Positions 1 to 11,842 of a DNA stretch of 64,000 nt are shown one piece after another (position 1 is the stretch's first letter; each line of letters begins with the position of its first letter). Location: NCBI GenBank assembly GCA_001599595.1, contig BCHH01000004.1:2740117-2804116 (forward strand). The letters run 5' to 3'. Below the pieces are notes generated by a model that had not been told where the DNA came from, made no database searches, and saw only the letters and a list, made by a program, of their open reading frames with translations. The DNA is from Beverwykella pulmonaria (taxonomy: Eukaryota > Ascomycota > Dothideomycetes > Pleosporales > Melanommataceae). The translations under genes and the position numbers were made by a program.

Positions 1-160
1 CGCTCAACTACTGCAAGATGTCCTCCTTCTGCTGCAGCTTGCAGTGCTGTTCTTCCATCTCTACCTTCTGCTGCTGCATTAACATCGGCCTTCTCCTGAA
101 GCAGCAGCTCAACTACTTCAAGATGTCCTCCTTCTGCTGCAGCCTGCAGTGCTCTTCCTC
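1..160 (-). repeat. 105-bp ankyrin-coding tandem repeat, near-identical segments
   Basis: The segment at 1-56 recurs at about 104-161 with a 105-bp period (35 residues, just over one ankyrin unit) and only a handful of mismatches. Both copies encode ALQAAAEGGHL followed by VVE. The array continues outside the window. DNA-level identity between repeat units points to recent duplication or gene conversion inside the ankyrin array. Confidence 0.75.
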
Positions 161-2611
161 CTTTGGATTCCAAGTCCGCGCCATTTTCGAGCAGCAGCTT
201 GACCACCGCCTGATGCCCCCTCGCTGCAGCCCATGACAGCGGCGTCAGGCCGTACTTCTTATCTGTGAACTCCAGGTCGGCGCCCTTCTCGAGCAACAGC
301 TTGACAATTGCTCCGTGCCCGTTCCCTGCAGCACACAACAGCGGCGTCCGACCGTCACTATCCTTCGCGTCAACGTCAGCTTTGCCCATGGCGAGCAGCA
401 GCCTAATAACGCCTTCGTCGCCGTCCTTAGCAGCACCATGTAACGATCTGTAACTCGACTCTTTATCCGATTTGATATCTGATTCTTCGTCAGTTTCTTC
501 GTCCTCCGTGCGAACGTCGGCACCGCTAATATCGCGTAGCAGCTCAATCACAGCCTCGTGCCCGTTCCGAGCAGTTAATGTACTTTCTTGAAGTTGGGCT
601 AATGAATCCATCGTGAGAATTTCGCCTGGAGGCATGTGCGTTCTTTCTTGCTCCAATACCTCCCTTTCGGGCTCTTCTTCCGTAGTATCACTTTGCAGAA
701 TTTCTAGTTCTGAATTCGTTGCAACACCTTCAAGCTGAAGCGATGCCATTCCCTCCTCGTCCTTCTCAAGTCCTGTAGCGAGAGGAAGTCCGAGAAGGCC
801 CAAGGTCTCAAGATGGAAGCCGAGGTGTTTGTCCATATCTGGCCAGTTATCCGCCGTGTAAGAACACAAAGGGCATCCGTCGGCCGGTTTAGAAGACAGT
901 TTTGCATGTTGATCAATTTCCTGAGATTTGAGAAGTTCTTCCTTGCGGTCAGAATGTGCGCTTGCAATATGGTCAATATATCGTTCTCTGCTAGGGAAAG
1001 ACTGAGCAGGGTGGTCGGAGCATGTGTACTCCATCCGGTGATGGATTTGCTCGTGTACAAGCCATTCTTCCCAGGTATTGAGAGGCTTGTTGTCGCCTTC
1101 ACGGCAGACGGGAGCAGTGCATGTATATGGCTGGAGGTCTTGTATCAAATGTGACCTGGTAAGGTTAGTCAACCTCTTAAAACTTGTCCTTAACTCACCT
1201 CCAGTGCTTTTTACTACTATATTTCGGAGGACACGTCACGAAACAATACGGGCAGATAAAATCTTTCTTCCCATCAAGTTCCTTTGGAAAATTCGGCCAT
1301 CCGACCTTTTTGCCGCCTGGTTCATAAACTGTAGGCGCGGCCGTTTGTTCAGATTTGGACGACTGCGATCGAGTCTCATCAAGTAAAGGCAGATTCCTTT
1401 CTTGTGGCATCTTCCACGTTTGAGACGGTACTTCAGAGAATGCTACTTTACGATCAGTAGTGATTTCGAGTCCTTGATTTCCAGTATCCTTTGTGGCTCG
1501 GGGATCTGCAAGTGTTTTTGATGCTTGTCGCCTGGAAACATCTTTGATTCCCTGCACTTCCTGTCGCGCCACTCCATTTCTTCTCTCCCATTCTCTCTGT
1601 CTCCAAAAGATAAATTGCTGTTGCCTGTAGGCAGTTCCAATTGCTATTCTCCGAACAACTGCCTTGGCATGCGGGTTCAGCTTAATCTTCGTCTCTAGAC
1701 GAGGGCTTCCGGCTTTATCCTCAGTGAGCTTCTTGTCATGTGGACCGAGTTTTGCCCTTTCGGTTTCTTCCGGATAGGACTTCCCCGCTTCGTCTCTGAG
1801 AACCTGACGGACAATCTCTTTTATGCGGCGGTAATGGAAGCGCTCAGTCTGTTCCTTTGCTTTTTTCCGGAGCTCTGCCCTCTCTTCTCTGTCTAAAACC
1901 AGGCCGTTGCCAACAGAGCCTAAATACGAATCCCGATAAAAATTCCGGGCAGATGGTGGATTTCGAGCTGTTATGCTTCGTAATCTGGTTGCCAAGCGAT
2001 AAAGGCGATCAATAACGTCGACAACATCGTCAAATTCGGCTCTGGCGGCTTCGAAATTGCTATATTCTGGCGCATCGGTTCCTTCTGACTGGGCTGATTG
2101 CGTCTCCACGTCATGATCCTCCTCCAAATCCTCATCTTCTGGATCTCCTGCGTCTTGCTCCCCTTCCATGTCAGAGACGGCTCCTCCGATATGATAGACT
2201 TCAAGGTCAGTTTTCTCTTCATCTTGATGTCTGGCCTTTCTCGCGACTGCGTCCTCCTTCAAGAGCTCACAAACTAGCATCAAATTAGCGCACGGTGATT
2301 GAGCTTCTTCATTTAGCCTTACTCCTCAAGAGATCTTCTTCTAGCTCCTCGAGAAGCTTTCCAGTATATTCCTTTACCGTAGGATTATCTCGCATTCGAT
2401 AATCCAAAGACCGATCACCGACAACAAAAAGACCCAAATTTGCAGCCCATAATTGGAACCTCTCCCTTTCAGACTGTACATCTGGTAGAAGTGCGAGCTT
2501 CCCCTCCGATTCGGCCTCGTTCGACGGCCTGAGAAATTCAAGAGCATAGCTGGCATCAGCGAACCGATCAAGGATAGTCTTTCCAGCATCACGCAGCCCG
2601 GTATTGGTCAT
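1..2611 (-). CDS. C2H2-like zinc-finger / ankyrin-repeat protein, 3' end cut by window
   Basis: Read on the minus strand from ATG at 2611. Exons are 2611-2323, 2273-1199 and 1155 to beyond position 1. The two introns (49 and 43 nt) have GTAAGG and GTGAGT donors, and phase is kept. The N-terminus carries an LWAANLG...SLDYRMRD motif, typical of a large fungal family of zinc-finger/ankyrin proteins. A charged coiled region follows. Next is a Cys/His-rich region (CPYCFVTCPP with KKHWRSHL, then YTC, YTCSDH, CPLC) that looks like degenerate C2H2 fingers. Several ankyrin repeats follow (for example GRTPLLCAAGNGH, GLTPLSWAAARGH, ALQAAAEGGHLEVVELLLQ) and run off the window. Function is unknown. Ankyrin arrays bind proteins, and relatives are often linked to heterokaryon incompatibility-type genes. 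It is divergent from the DUF7580 gene. The domain call is firm; the role is inference. Confidence 0.82.
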
Positions 2612-2885
2612 TTTGCATCCGTTCTTAAGTTGACGACTTCGCTGACTAGGTCGTGGTTGACAAGACAGAAACTCAAATATGAGTCGCGTTTGTCGTGGCA
2701 GTGACTCAGCTGGTTTTTCTCACCGGTTGCGGGGTAGCATAAATACCAGCTAATAGGGAACATGTTTGGACGCCGGCAGCTGAAAACACCCCACGATCTC
2801 TCCAGCCCAAGCCTCATACACGTCCTTGCCGTCTCGCTCTAAAGACTCTTCTCTCACGTCTCCGTCAGTGCAACATCGCCCAAAA
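2612..2885. promoter_or_regulatory. divergent intergenic promoter between ankyrin and DUF7580 genes
   Basis: These 274 bp separate the start codons of the two divergent genes, so the region must hold both promoters and leaders. No specific operator was recognised. The shared position suggests possible co-expression, which is inference. Confidence 0.5.
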
Positions 2886-4744
2886 ATGGTCACCGGGGTA
2901 GAGACTGCTGGCCTGATTCTCGGATCGATACCTCTTATCATCGAAGGCCTCAAAACCTATCAGAAAGGAATTAAATCCGTAAAGAGATCGGTCAAATACG
3001 ACGTGTCCCTCAGAAAGTTTATCCGACGGATCGAAGGACAGAAACTGTTCTTCGAAGACAATCTTCAGAAGCTCTTATCCAGCGCATATTTAGAATCGGG
3101 GGATCACATTGAACTTGGGGACGACTTCTGGACTGGATTCTCGACAGGAGTGTATAATCAGGCTGTGAAGGATTATCTTGGCGAAAGGAAGCAGCAATAT
3201 TTCCACGACCTTCTTGACGAATTTGAGTGCTACTTTGTCAAACTGGGGAATGCTTTGAATCATGTTCAAAGAGCTGGCAAGGTAAGTTTCAAGACTTCCC
3301 ACGAATGGTTCTGTGATCCGACCTTTGTAAACGCAATCCGCCGTAGTTGGGGTTTCGCTTACAGAAACCCTAGAACGACTCTCAGAGGAATCATTTGACT
3401 TTATCAGACCTATATTCTCTTGCGAAATTACGCGACACCTCCGACAAACATTTCTCGAAGCGAGTGCAGTATCTCATCAGGGAGCAAGACATCACAGATC
3501 TAATAGAAGAACTCGATGCGCTAAATTTAGATATGGATCGGCTATTGGCAAATGCTAGCATTCTAGCTCAACACAAAAATATTCAGAAATCCAGGATCAT
3601 CTCCGATGAGCGGCATGCAAAGGCGTTGGCTTCTCTATTGAACCAAATCCAAAATTACACAGACAGGCTCTTTAATGCCTTACTTTCGGCATGGATTCCA
3701 GGTTGCCACGCATCACACGACGTTGCATTGTTTCTTGACACGCCAACGCTCCCAAAATCGGGCCATCCAAGCTCAAAATCATCATTCGAGTTTCGAATGA
3801 TGGTTTGTGGCAAGACTGTAGATGCCACAATGTCTCCATCGTGGCACGAGGCAAACGTAATTGTTTTCGAGGAGGATGGCGTCGCTGAAACGTAAGATAT
3901 ATTGCTACCTCGTTTTCTCGCGGCGGATCCTCACCATGCTAGTAGATATTCACCGACTCAACCGGTAACAACCCAAACTCCAGTTACTCCTGCAATAACA
4001 GTAACGCTGTCAAATCAAGTATCAACTTCTGTTGTGTCGGGCAGAGTCACGAGCCTTTGCGATGCCGCAATCCGCGCAAAACAGACACAGAAGCGCCTAG
4101 GCCTGATTCTACGTAATGGTACATCTCTCATGAGCGACAACAGGGGTAATCGGAATTGTGAATCTACACTTTGGAGCACAATCAACTTGGACAGTTTCCT
4201 TTCTACCAACAGAATGGGCCCCGCGCAAAAGGTTAAACTAGCGTTAAAGCTAGCCATCTCTCTGCTTCAATTTAAGACCACTCAATGGTTTCAGTCGTCG
4301 GTATCAGCCCAGGTCATTCACTTCCGAAAGGCAGTTCAAGTCGGGAGGGCACACTGCATTGAGGCAGATCAACCACTAGTTCTGCAGTCGTTTTGCGATC
4401 GGACTCTCGAGAGGTCGGTGGGACACAAGCCAAAGCAAATGCTCTTGGAACTCGGCATTTTATTCATGGAAATATGGAACGGGGAGACGATGGCGGCGTT
4501 TGCCAAACGACATTGCAAAATTGATAATGTTCAACCATTAATGCGTCAAGGGATCGCTACGGAATGGTACGAAGAAACATGGGAGCAAATGACCAACAAT
4601 TATGGCCGGGTAGTCAACACATGCATGGCTTTTGCACTCGACTGCAACCGAGGAATGCAAACTTGGGAGGATGAAGATTTGAGAAAGTCGGTTTGTGCAA
4701 AGATCATCAGCCCGTTGAATGAGGATTGTCTGGCTTTCCCTTAA
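2886..4744 (+). CDS. DUF7580 family protein
   Basis: Exons are 2886-3281, 3386-3891 and 3943-4744, giving 567 residues. Introns are 104 nt (GTAAGT to CTCTCAG) and 51 nt (GTAAGA to GCTAG), both in phase. The chosen ATG sits in a good context (CAAAATGG) and gives the family's usual start, a GVETAGLILGSIPLIIEGL hydrophobic helix; an upstream in-frame ATG at 2826 would add 20 residues. The first half is helical. The second half (about residues 330-567) is the DUF7580 domain, with LELGILFMEIWNG and a C-terminal helical block ending near LNEDCLAFP. That part loosely resembles a kinase C-lobe without clear catalytic motifs (inference). Such genes are highly expanded in filamentous ascomycetes and uncharacterised. 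It lies head to head with the zinc-finger/ankyrin gene. Confidence 0.85.
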
Positions 4745-7130
4745 CACTAGGGACATGTCCCAGTTTGTTACTTTAGGTCTGTATAGCGTAAGATCTTTGG
4801 TAGAATACAAGTGCACACTAATACCTCCCTTTAGATTGAACACACGAGAGTTTGAGTCTCAGAGCTAATGTGGCAAGTTTCCGTTAAATAACTGCGTTTA
4901 CTAGGCTAGTTTACTTGTAATACTCTTATTTAGCTTCTAGTGTCCTCGGTGCTCCGTCACTTTGCCTTTGAGGTGTCTCTGGAGCCTTTCTCGAGCGGCC
5001 AAAAGGAGCGAATGAGCGGATTACTGTTAGTCAAGGATGCTTGCTCTTAGGTGAGACCGCACGGCCGATCGGGGTTTGGGCAGCCCGCAGAGGATGGGCA
5101 CGAGGCATTCTTTGATACTGCGGTTTCCTGGGATATTCGTCTTCTCTCAGCCGGATGTTCATCCCTTGTATCGGCCTCATGGATGCAAAGGGCCTTGAAC
5201 TTTCTCGTCGAGGCTCTGGATGTATTTCTAGGAGATTGATGGTCGTATTTTCAAGAATTTCTTTGAACTATTAGGTGGGACTCGCGCTCACAGCAGCCGT
5301 GCGTCTGTAGGTCGAACTGTGAACTTGACAGATATGCCAGGGATGGGAGCAGATATACACAGATTAAATTCACCGATGGCAATGCTAATAATGGTAGATT
5401 GCTACCTAGCGGCTAGACTCTTGAAGCCGACAATGTTATTGCGGCTTTGCCTAGTCCCGCAAGCTTATTTTCGATGAGCTGGAGTGTTTGGTGCGGTTCA
5501 CAATCACCCCCTCGAAGTCCTGGCAGGCCTTCATGTAGCGGCATAGTGGAAGCTCGCTCGTCCATTGAGAATATTAGTCCTACTTATTGGGTTAGCAAGC
5601 ATACGAGAAAATAGGACGCTAGGATATACCGAAGAATCGCAATTAAGGGAGAGGCAATACAGATGTACTATGAGCTAATTCCGCTATAACTTGTATCACG
5701 GTATATCACGTGAATATCACGTGCACCATATGATCTTGGATATCACGTGTACTGTGCGCTTAGTCACATGTCCCGATTAGTCATGGCTGGATATATATGC
5801 TCGTCGATTTCCATAGCTTCTAAATCAACTCAGTCCCTCATCTTATTTCGTCCATACAACGTGACCGCACACTTTGATAACTTGACATATCTTTGAGGGG
5901 CGGGGTGCGGCTCGTTGCACAGCCCACAGTGTGGCGCGGTTAGCCTGATGAAGGCGAGTTCGCATGCGACTAGGCTGAATATGTTTATATCTTAAGAAGC
6001 GGAAGAACACCTTGGTGACGCTAGCGGGGAGGACGGCCGACCCGCTCTGGCCATGACTTTGTGGGGTGGCGAATTCTGTAGGTGTTTTTAGAGAGTTGAG
6101 TTGGGAATCGCAAGGCTGCGGGCCCGCCTGCCAAGACTCCGTACAGCCACAGGCCTAACAGTCATCACAAATAAATTACACCGCGATAATTATGTGGGTG
6201 CGGGGTTGTTTTGCACTAGCCGAAATCGGTAGTTAGTTCGATCGGAAGTACCGACCAGGGTAGCGGCCTTACATGAATTTGTGCTCGACAGCAGGCACAA
6301 GGCTAATAATAACTTCTCAGCATTATAGCGAGGTTCTAAGGCTCGATAAGACCGTTTATGAGTATTATAGAGTGGTAAGAGCTTGGTGGCGGTGCTATAG
6401 GGAAGGAACTCTGTCACGCTATAGAAGGAGGCTCTCTATAAATCAGGCGCGAAGGCGACGATGCAAACGTAATTTATAGATAAGAGGTGCCCTAGATCTT
6501 CGAAAATAGCTATAGTACATTATTTCTATATAGTTTTAGTGAAGCTTGACATGTGCGTAGAGTTATAGTCGCTTGAAGTTAAAGTACCCGTCATATTTTC
6601 CGGCACGGTGGGTTTTCCGCCACGCATGGAGGGACCTTAGTAGTACCGAGATTATTAGATTGCTTCTCGAATTTAACTTCGATCGAGAGCAGCAAGCTAA
6701 ATGGGTTCCAATATATACTCTCCCTTGGAACTGGTGGTCAAATTGAGACACCGGGATTGTGTGCACCTGTTGAAAGGCTATGGTTTTGAACAGATCTGAC
6801 TACGACATAATCGGAGATGTAAGTTCGAGACGAGTCGTACAAAAGCTGAGTTGACTGCGTTTACAAGCGGATAATAACATTACATGTAGAAATCATACAT
6901 TTTGAATCAAGCAGTGGCAACCAATGACGAGCGAGATATCTCATGATTAAAGTCAAGGTGTAACTGGGAAAGGAAAGGCACCTGGAGAACAAACTCGGAC
7001 GTAAGAACCACCCCATATTAACATGTTCCATTATTCAGACGGCCACTCCGAGGAAAGCTTCTAGTAGCAGCATAACGGCGGGATTTTGTTTCCACTGAGT
7101 TTATTGTTCATCACCACGTGTAGCTCTAGT
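4745..7130. other. gene-poor intergenic stretch
   Basis: No convincing gene. It holds an LTR-like segment at 5692-5858. From about 6190 to 6780 it has a patchy, stop-rich sequence with CTATAG-like words that may be eroded transposon DNA, but no family could be named. The end nearest 7130 is the 3' flank of the nitrilase gene. Confidence 0.5.
5692..5858 (+). mobile_element. possible solo LTR of a Copia-type retrotransposon
   Basis: About 167 bp starts TGTATCACGG and ends CATACA. It contains three CACGTG words, each preceded by AT (5707, 5718, 5754). A TATA-like stretch GGATATATATG lies near 5790, followed by a pyrimidine-rich tail (ATCAACTCAGTCCCTCATC). This layout matches small Copia LTRs of ascomycetes as I know them. 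No clean 5-bp target duplication flanks these exact ends; ATAAC occurs just upstream and again near 5877. The boundaries and even the identity are uncertain. Confidence 0.35.
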
Positions 7131-8227
7131 CTACGACGTCTCAATAACATGCTTGCCTTCCTTGGTGTTGACGAGCAGCGACAGCATATCAGGCCTCGAG
7201 TACTGCCCCACTGGGTCCAGCAAGTTCTTCGAATAATCGATATCGCCCAACTCAATATCCGCCTGCAAAATCCCCTCTTGATCACTCGGTAGCGCTTCTA
7301 CGAGGGGCCTTCCATCCGGGCCGAATATCATCGCGAAACCTCCGCCAGCCTTCATCTATCAGTCAGCGCCGCGCCTCACATTAAAGATACAGGAAAGTAA
7401 GGGAATCTTGCCTCAGTAATACCCTCTCGCTCCAACTGCATCAGTGCTAAATTCTTCTCCATAACTACCTGCGTGCTCACAAGCACAAATGCCTGTCCCT
7501 CCAGAGCAAAAAACTGACTCGCGAGCTGGCTCGCCGTCCCTGTACCCTGAAACACATTCGGCTCCTTGTAGTCAAAGAACGGTGGCCATGCTGCGACATG
7601 GATCTGCACGCCCTGTGCATACTCATAGTACTTGAGCAAAGGCTGGTAGTGCTCGAAGCAGCACAATGCACCGATCTTCCCGAACTTGGTATCCACGACG
7701 TTCTTGAGCGATGAGGCTTGGCCATCGCCCCAGAGCGAGCGCTCGACGTGCGTGGGCTTGATCTTGCGGCGATGGTTGACTATTTCACCTTCCTCGGAGA
7801 TGTAGGTTTGCGCCATGTACAAGCTGCCGCCGTCCCGCTCGCTGTAACCCAAGACAGCAAAGACATGTGCTTCTTTGCACGCTGCTCTGATGCGCTCCAT
7901 CTCTGGGGAATCGAGGGAGAGGGAGTTCGCCATGTATTTGTGGATTGAAGCGCCGCGCTCAAGGACGCTTTGCGTCCAGAGTTGCCTTAGAGGTTATTAC
8001 TAGGGGAAGGGAAAAAAAAAATAATGATGGAAAGTATGGGACGGGATCAAAGGAAGAAGGAGTACATACCAGGGATATCCCGGGATCCATACTTCAGGGA
8101 ATGCGAGGACATTGATGCCTTTTTTGCCGGCTTCTAAGATGAGTTCGATCGTTTTGGCGACGGTGCCTTGCAGGTCAAACCATACGGGCTCGGCTTGGAC
8201 GGCGCCCACTCGAATCGTTGTAGACAT
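7131..8227 (-). CDS. nitrilase (carbon-nitrogen hydrolase)
   Basis: Exons are 8227-8070, 7985-7412 and 7355-7131, giving 318 residues. The start is the ATG giving [14 protein letters not shown]; an upstream in-frame extension is possible but unlike the family. The catalytic triad is visible: Glu45 in [11 protein letters not shown], Lys127 in [12 protein letters not shown] and Cys162 in [10 protein letters not shown]. Nitrilases hydrolyse nitriles to acids and ammonia in the cytosol. The [19 protein letters not shown] segment and [12 protein letters not shown] near the end fit aliphatic nitrilases rather than cyanide hydratases, whose cysteine motif usually reads NCWEH; the substrate cannot be set from sequence. 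Intron 1 is a normal GT-AG intron. Intron 2 (56 nt) starts GCAAGA after GAG and ends GATAG, a GC-AG intron with a CTGAC branch site. The gene is isolated from other genes. Confidence 0.9.
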
Positions 8228-11200
8228 ATTGGAAAGGTTGAGCAAGAACAGTTGTAGGAGAGGGTTGGTCGAAAGCGATGTCGTGTGCTTGGAAGGTTGA
8301 GCCCCAGTTGTAGTTCTCTACGAATCCAGTAGATGCTAAAGTCTTTATGCTCACGTTGAAGTAAATACCATGTCTACTCTTTTATATACACACCCTATAT
8401 ACTTTTACCAATTCCTCCTCTCAGTAATCCTTCATTCTTTCCCGCACGTCTCGGTTCCAATCGCGCCCTTTTCTAATCAAGAATCCTTTGCTACCTCCCC
8501 AATCCAGCAGTTCTGCACCCAGCACTGTTCCATGAGTAAAGCATCGGTGTTTGAGTAATGCATGCCGGTCTACGGCATCTCCTATCCTATTTTTCCATTA
8601 ATTAGTAGAAGTTCCAGGGTCGGAGAGTTTGCGACCGAGGGAGCCATGCGGGCCGCTGCGGCAGTGGGGTGAGATCCCTGTCTGTGCGCGTGTTCACTGA
8701 TCAATCTATGTAGCAACAATCCGACCTGCTACGTTGAGTTGCTGGAAAATTGATTAATTCATGCAGAACGTATGCAGCCCTAATAGATTAGTTTCTCGTG
8801 TGTCAGCAAATACGAGGTGTTGGAACAGGAATATTATACTACGCAGTGTAGTAGAGTAAGCCCACCCTTATTTAGTGGCCAAGTGTGTACTTAAATTCTT
8901 ACCCAATAGGCCTAACAGTCGTTGCTAGTGGGGGCCTCTTGGTGATGGTTGCTTTGGTACAGTTCTTCTTCCAGTCACTGTTCTCTTTCTCTTCCGTGTC
9001 AGGGCCTCATATACTCTGGAGCGTTATGCCTGGGATGCCACTGCTAAGGACTGTTTTGACAAACCATGCCATTTTGTTTTTAATAGCGTAACGAAGAACC
9101 TCATTCTCTGTGTTTCCCTGTTCCTCCAAGTGCGCAGGGCGCTCTTTTGCATGAACTCTAATTAGCCACGGTAGTTGAAAGTTTGACCTTCGACCATGGC
9201 AAGTTTTTATAGCACATTCTTCATTAGCATTTCATATTTCTTTTGTACCATTTTGGTCAAATACATACTCGAAGAACTGAAGGAAGGCTTGGTTAACTAT
9301 GGAGACTCAGATGGCGGGATTTCCCTTAGGTGTGCGCTCCGAGATTGCCTGAACTAGTGGTGCCGTCAAACAGACGAGCGGACTGACATACTCCAAGAAT
9401 TGAAGAGTTTTGGGGTAGATATCAATATCTATGGTAAAGGCTTAACGGGCTGTGGATGCCGCATAGGATTTTCATGTACAGTGGACAGCCTGCCGAAATT
9501 ACTTACCTCTTGGATCTAACTTCTGACGAACTTCAAGACATTCTTACACATTCATGATGCATGGGACTAAATCTGATGTGAAATTTGGTAGGGTTGCCGA
9601 GAATTTGGGTTAGTGCTGAAGGAACTACGTGATTGCGTGGGATTTCTTAGTAGTAAATGCTTTATGGATGGAGGCTTTAACAGGGCAACTTTACTTGATT
9701 GACTACCTTATAAGTTTGCATATTTACTCTCCATTCTCTTCCCGTTAACTTATTAAGAGCCTCTAACCTTACCAGACATAGTTCTAGTCCTTAAGGGGTG
9801 AATGCTAGGTGCATGGGATGAGCCCGATTCCTTACCTTCCTATCAACTATAGTTATTGCTCTGAGGGCGTTCCGATAATATATGGGGTATGTATAAGATA
9901 ATTCAAATCTATATGCTAAGATACTACATGTGTGGGAGAGCAAACGTAGGTTTTTCTAAAATTGAATCTGACACCATCAACCGTACAAATTCCATGGATG
10001 TAACAATAGGGGGATATAAAACCCTCTCTTCTCTATTCCTTCTATATTGAACTTGCATTGTATCGTTGACATAGTTTATGAAGAAAGATAAGGGCCTGAA
10101 AACTGGACAGTTTCTATCGGACGTAAAATCTAAACATGTAGATAAGAATATAGACATGCAGAAAGAGGAACGCATCTGTTGATAACTAGATATTATTTGT
10201 TAGAGGGACATAACTACTAAAGCCGCGCATGCAGAAACCAAACTTTAGTCTATGAGTCTCTACGACGTGTAAGGAAAGCCATTATCAGGCAAAGCAGCCA
10301 TCTCATCATATGGCACATGAATCTGCGATCACGAGAACGTAACCTAAACATGGAAACACATATCGTTATCTTATACAGAGCTCTGAATAATCTTCGTTCG
10401 GTTCAAATACCGCGGTGAAGAGCCTCAATAGCTACCCAGCCAGCTTTCCACAAATAAGAGAGACCTAACTTGCAGTATCGCATTTCCTCCCGTCTACCTG
10501 CATTTCAAGACTCGCTAGCGAAGTGGCTAGAAATCAGAAGCCTGCAGTGCGGCATGAATATTTCGACTATATATTGTCCCATCGTATCTGTTCAAAGGCA
10601 TGTTACGCAAAAAGAGTCAGACGATTTAGTATGAAAATAAGTCCGCAAGCCAACCAAATAATCGACACTAACTGAATTCAGAGGGCGTGCCATCTATCTC
10701 GCATATGCACTCCTGCACTATAAATCTCGCATCCACCATCCACTCGAGATCTAGATCCCGCAATGCCCTGGTCTGTCATGCCATGCAAGCTCACCACCAG
10801 GTACAGACATACATATATGCAAACATATATGCATATGTGCATGGATGCATTTAACTTTCCGCGCCAGCCAACCCAATCAACCCCTTTAACAAGTCCAACA
10901 GTGTTTCGTAGACTTAACCCTGATCCACTAATATGCCAGCATTCACCCGCCTTAATGTATTCTCTATACAACCCATCTCGCTCGATACAAAGCACGCTAG
11001 CGATCTCTCAGACGCAATCCACCACTAGCGCGAGTCTCGATTCAACGAGATGAGACTAGGAGATGCGTTGGCCACACCGTACCCAACGCCTTTGTGCAAG
11101 CCGTGACAGGCAAACTGCATATCCATGCAAAGGGGATCTCGCGGTCCGGGGTCTCTCATCATCGTGTCCCGTGCTGACTGGCTGGCTAAACTCCCTCCGG

Positions 11201-11842
11201 CCAGAACAAAGACATGCACAAGTCCCAGAACAATACATCTAACGGAACTGAGAAGAAGAACAAATACGGAGCCCTGCATCTGTGAGAGTTATTATGTACG
11301 CGTAGAGTACACGTGCACGCAGTGCTCCGTACGTATGTAGATGAATCACGACAAGCAGTTGTCCCTACATGACTTGATCATGAAACCACGTCTCCCCGAT
11401 CGTGAACTCAAGACTCACCACCATCAAGAGCCTTTGCGGGACAGGACGGGATAAGAAAGAAGACCAAAACAAGCGAAAGGACTAAATTGTTTCTGCGACT
11501 GTGCTTCCCAGTCTATGCTATTCAACACTATTTCCATGCCTATTACCTGCGAAGGTAACCCTAATCTTATATCCCATATCCTAACTAGTGCTGCGAAAAT
11601 ATGTAAATGTTGAATGATAACCGAATTTTGGGAAGCAATGCCTTTCCCCCATGCTCCTCGTCTATCTCGTAAGAAACAAAAAATGCCCAAAAAACCACCC
11701 AAAGTTGCCGTACCCCCAAAATCAGTCGACACGGAGGCGGAAATAAGCAAATGCCGCATCACAAAAGAGATACCAGATATTAGCGAATAATACCGTCATA
11801 GAGATCTGACCCCATTGGTGTTTTGGCATCTACATCCCTGTC
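8228..11842. other. intergenic stretch, mostly without recognisable genes
   Basis: Apart from the broken ORF at 9196-9519 nothing coding was recognised. Around 10800-10860 there is a run of overlapping ATATGCA/CATAC words. The last 400 bases are the 3' flank of the WD40 gene. No transposon ends were found. Confidence 0.5.
9196..9519 (+). pseudogene. broken ORF of unknown family
   Basis: Starting at an ATG, one frame runs 108 codons with a single internal TAG at 9355. The peptide is protein-like rather than random: it holds two related segments, YILEELKEGLVNYG and DILQELKSFGVDINIYG, separated by about 50 residues. A TAG from CAG or TGG is what RIP or simple decay would give. It recalls short fungal accessory ORFs containing a LxxLKxxGVDxxxYG phrase, but no family is claimed. 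It could also be two exons of a degraded gene. Confidence 0.4.

Noticed and set aside
3361..3407. Alternative acceptors ACAG at 3364 and ATCAG at 3407 for DUF7580 intron 1
   Set aside because: The first runs straight into TAG and the second shifts the frame; only CTCTCAG at 3385 works.
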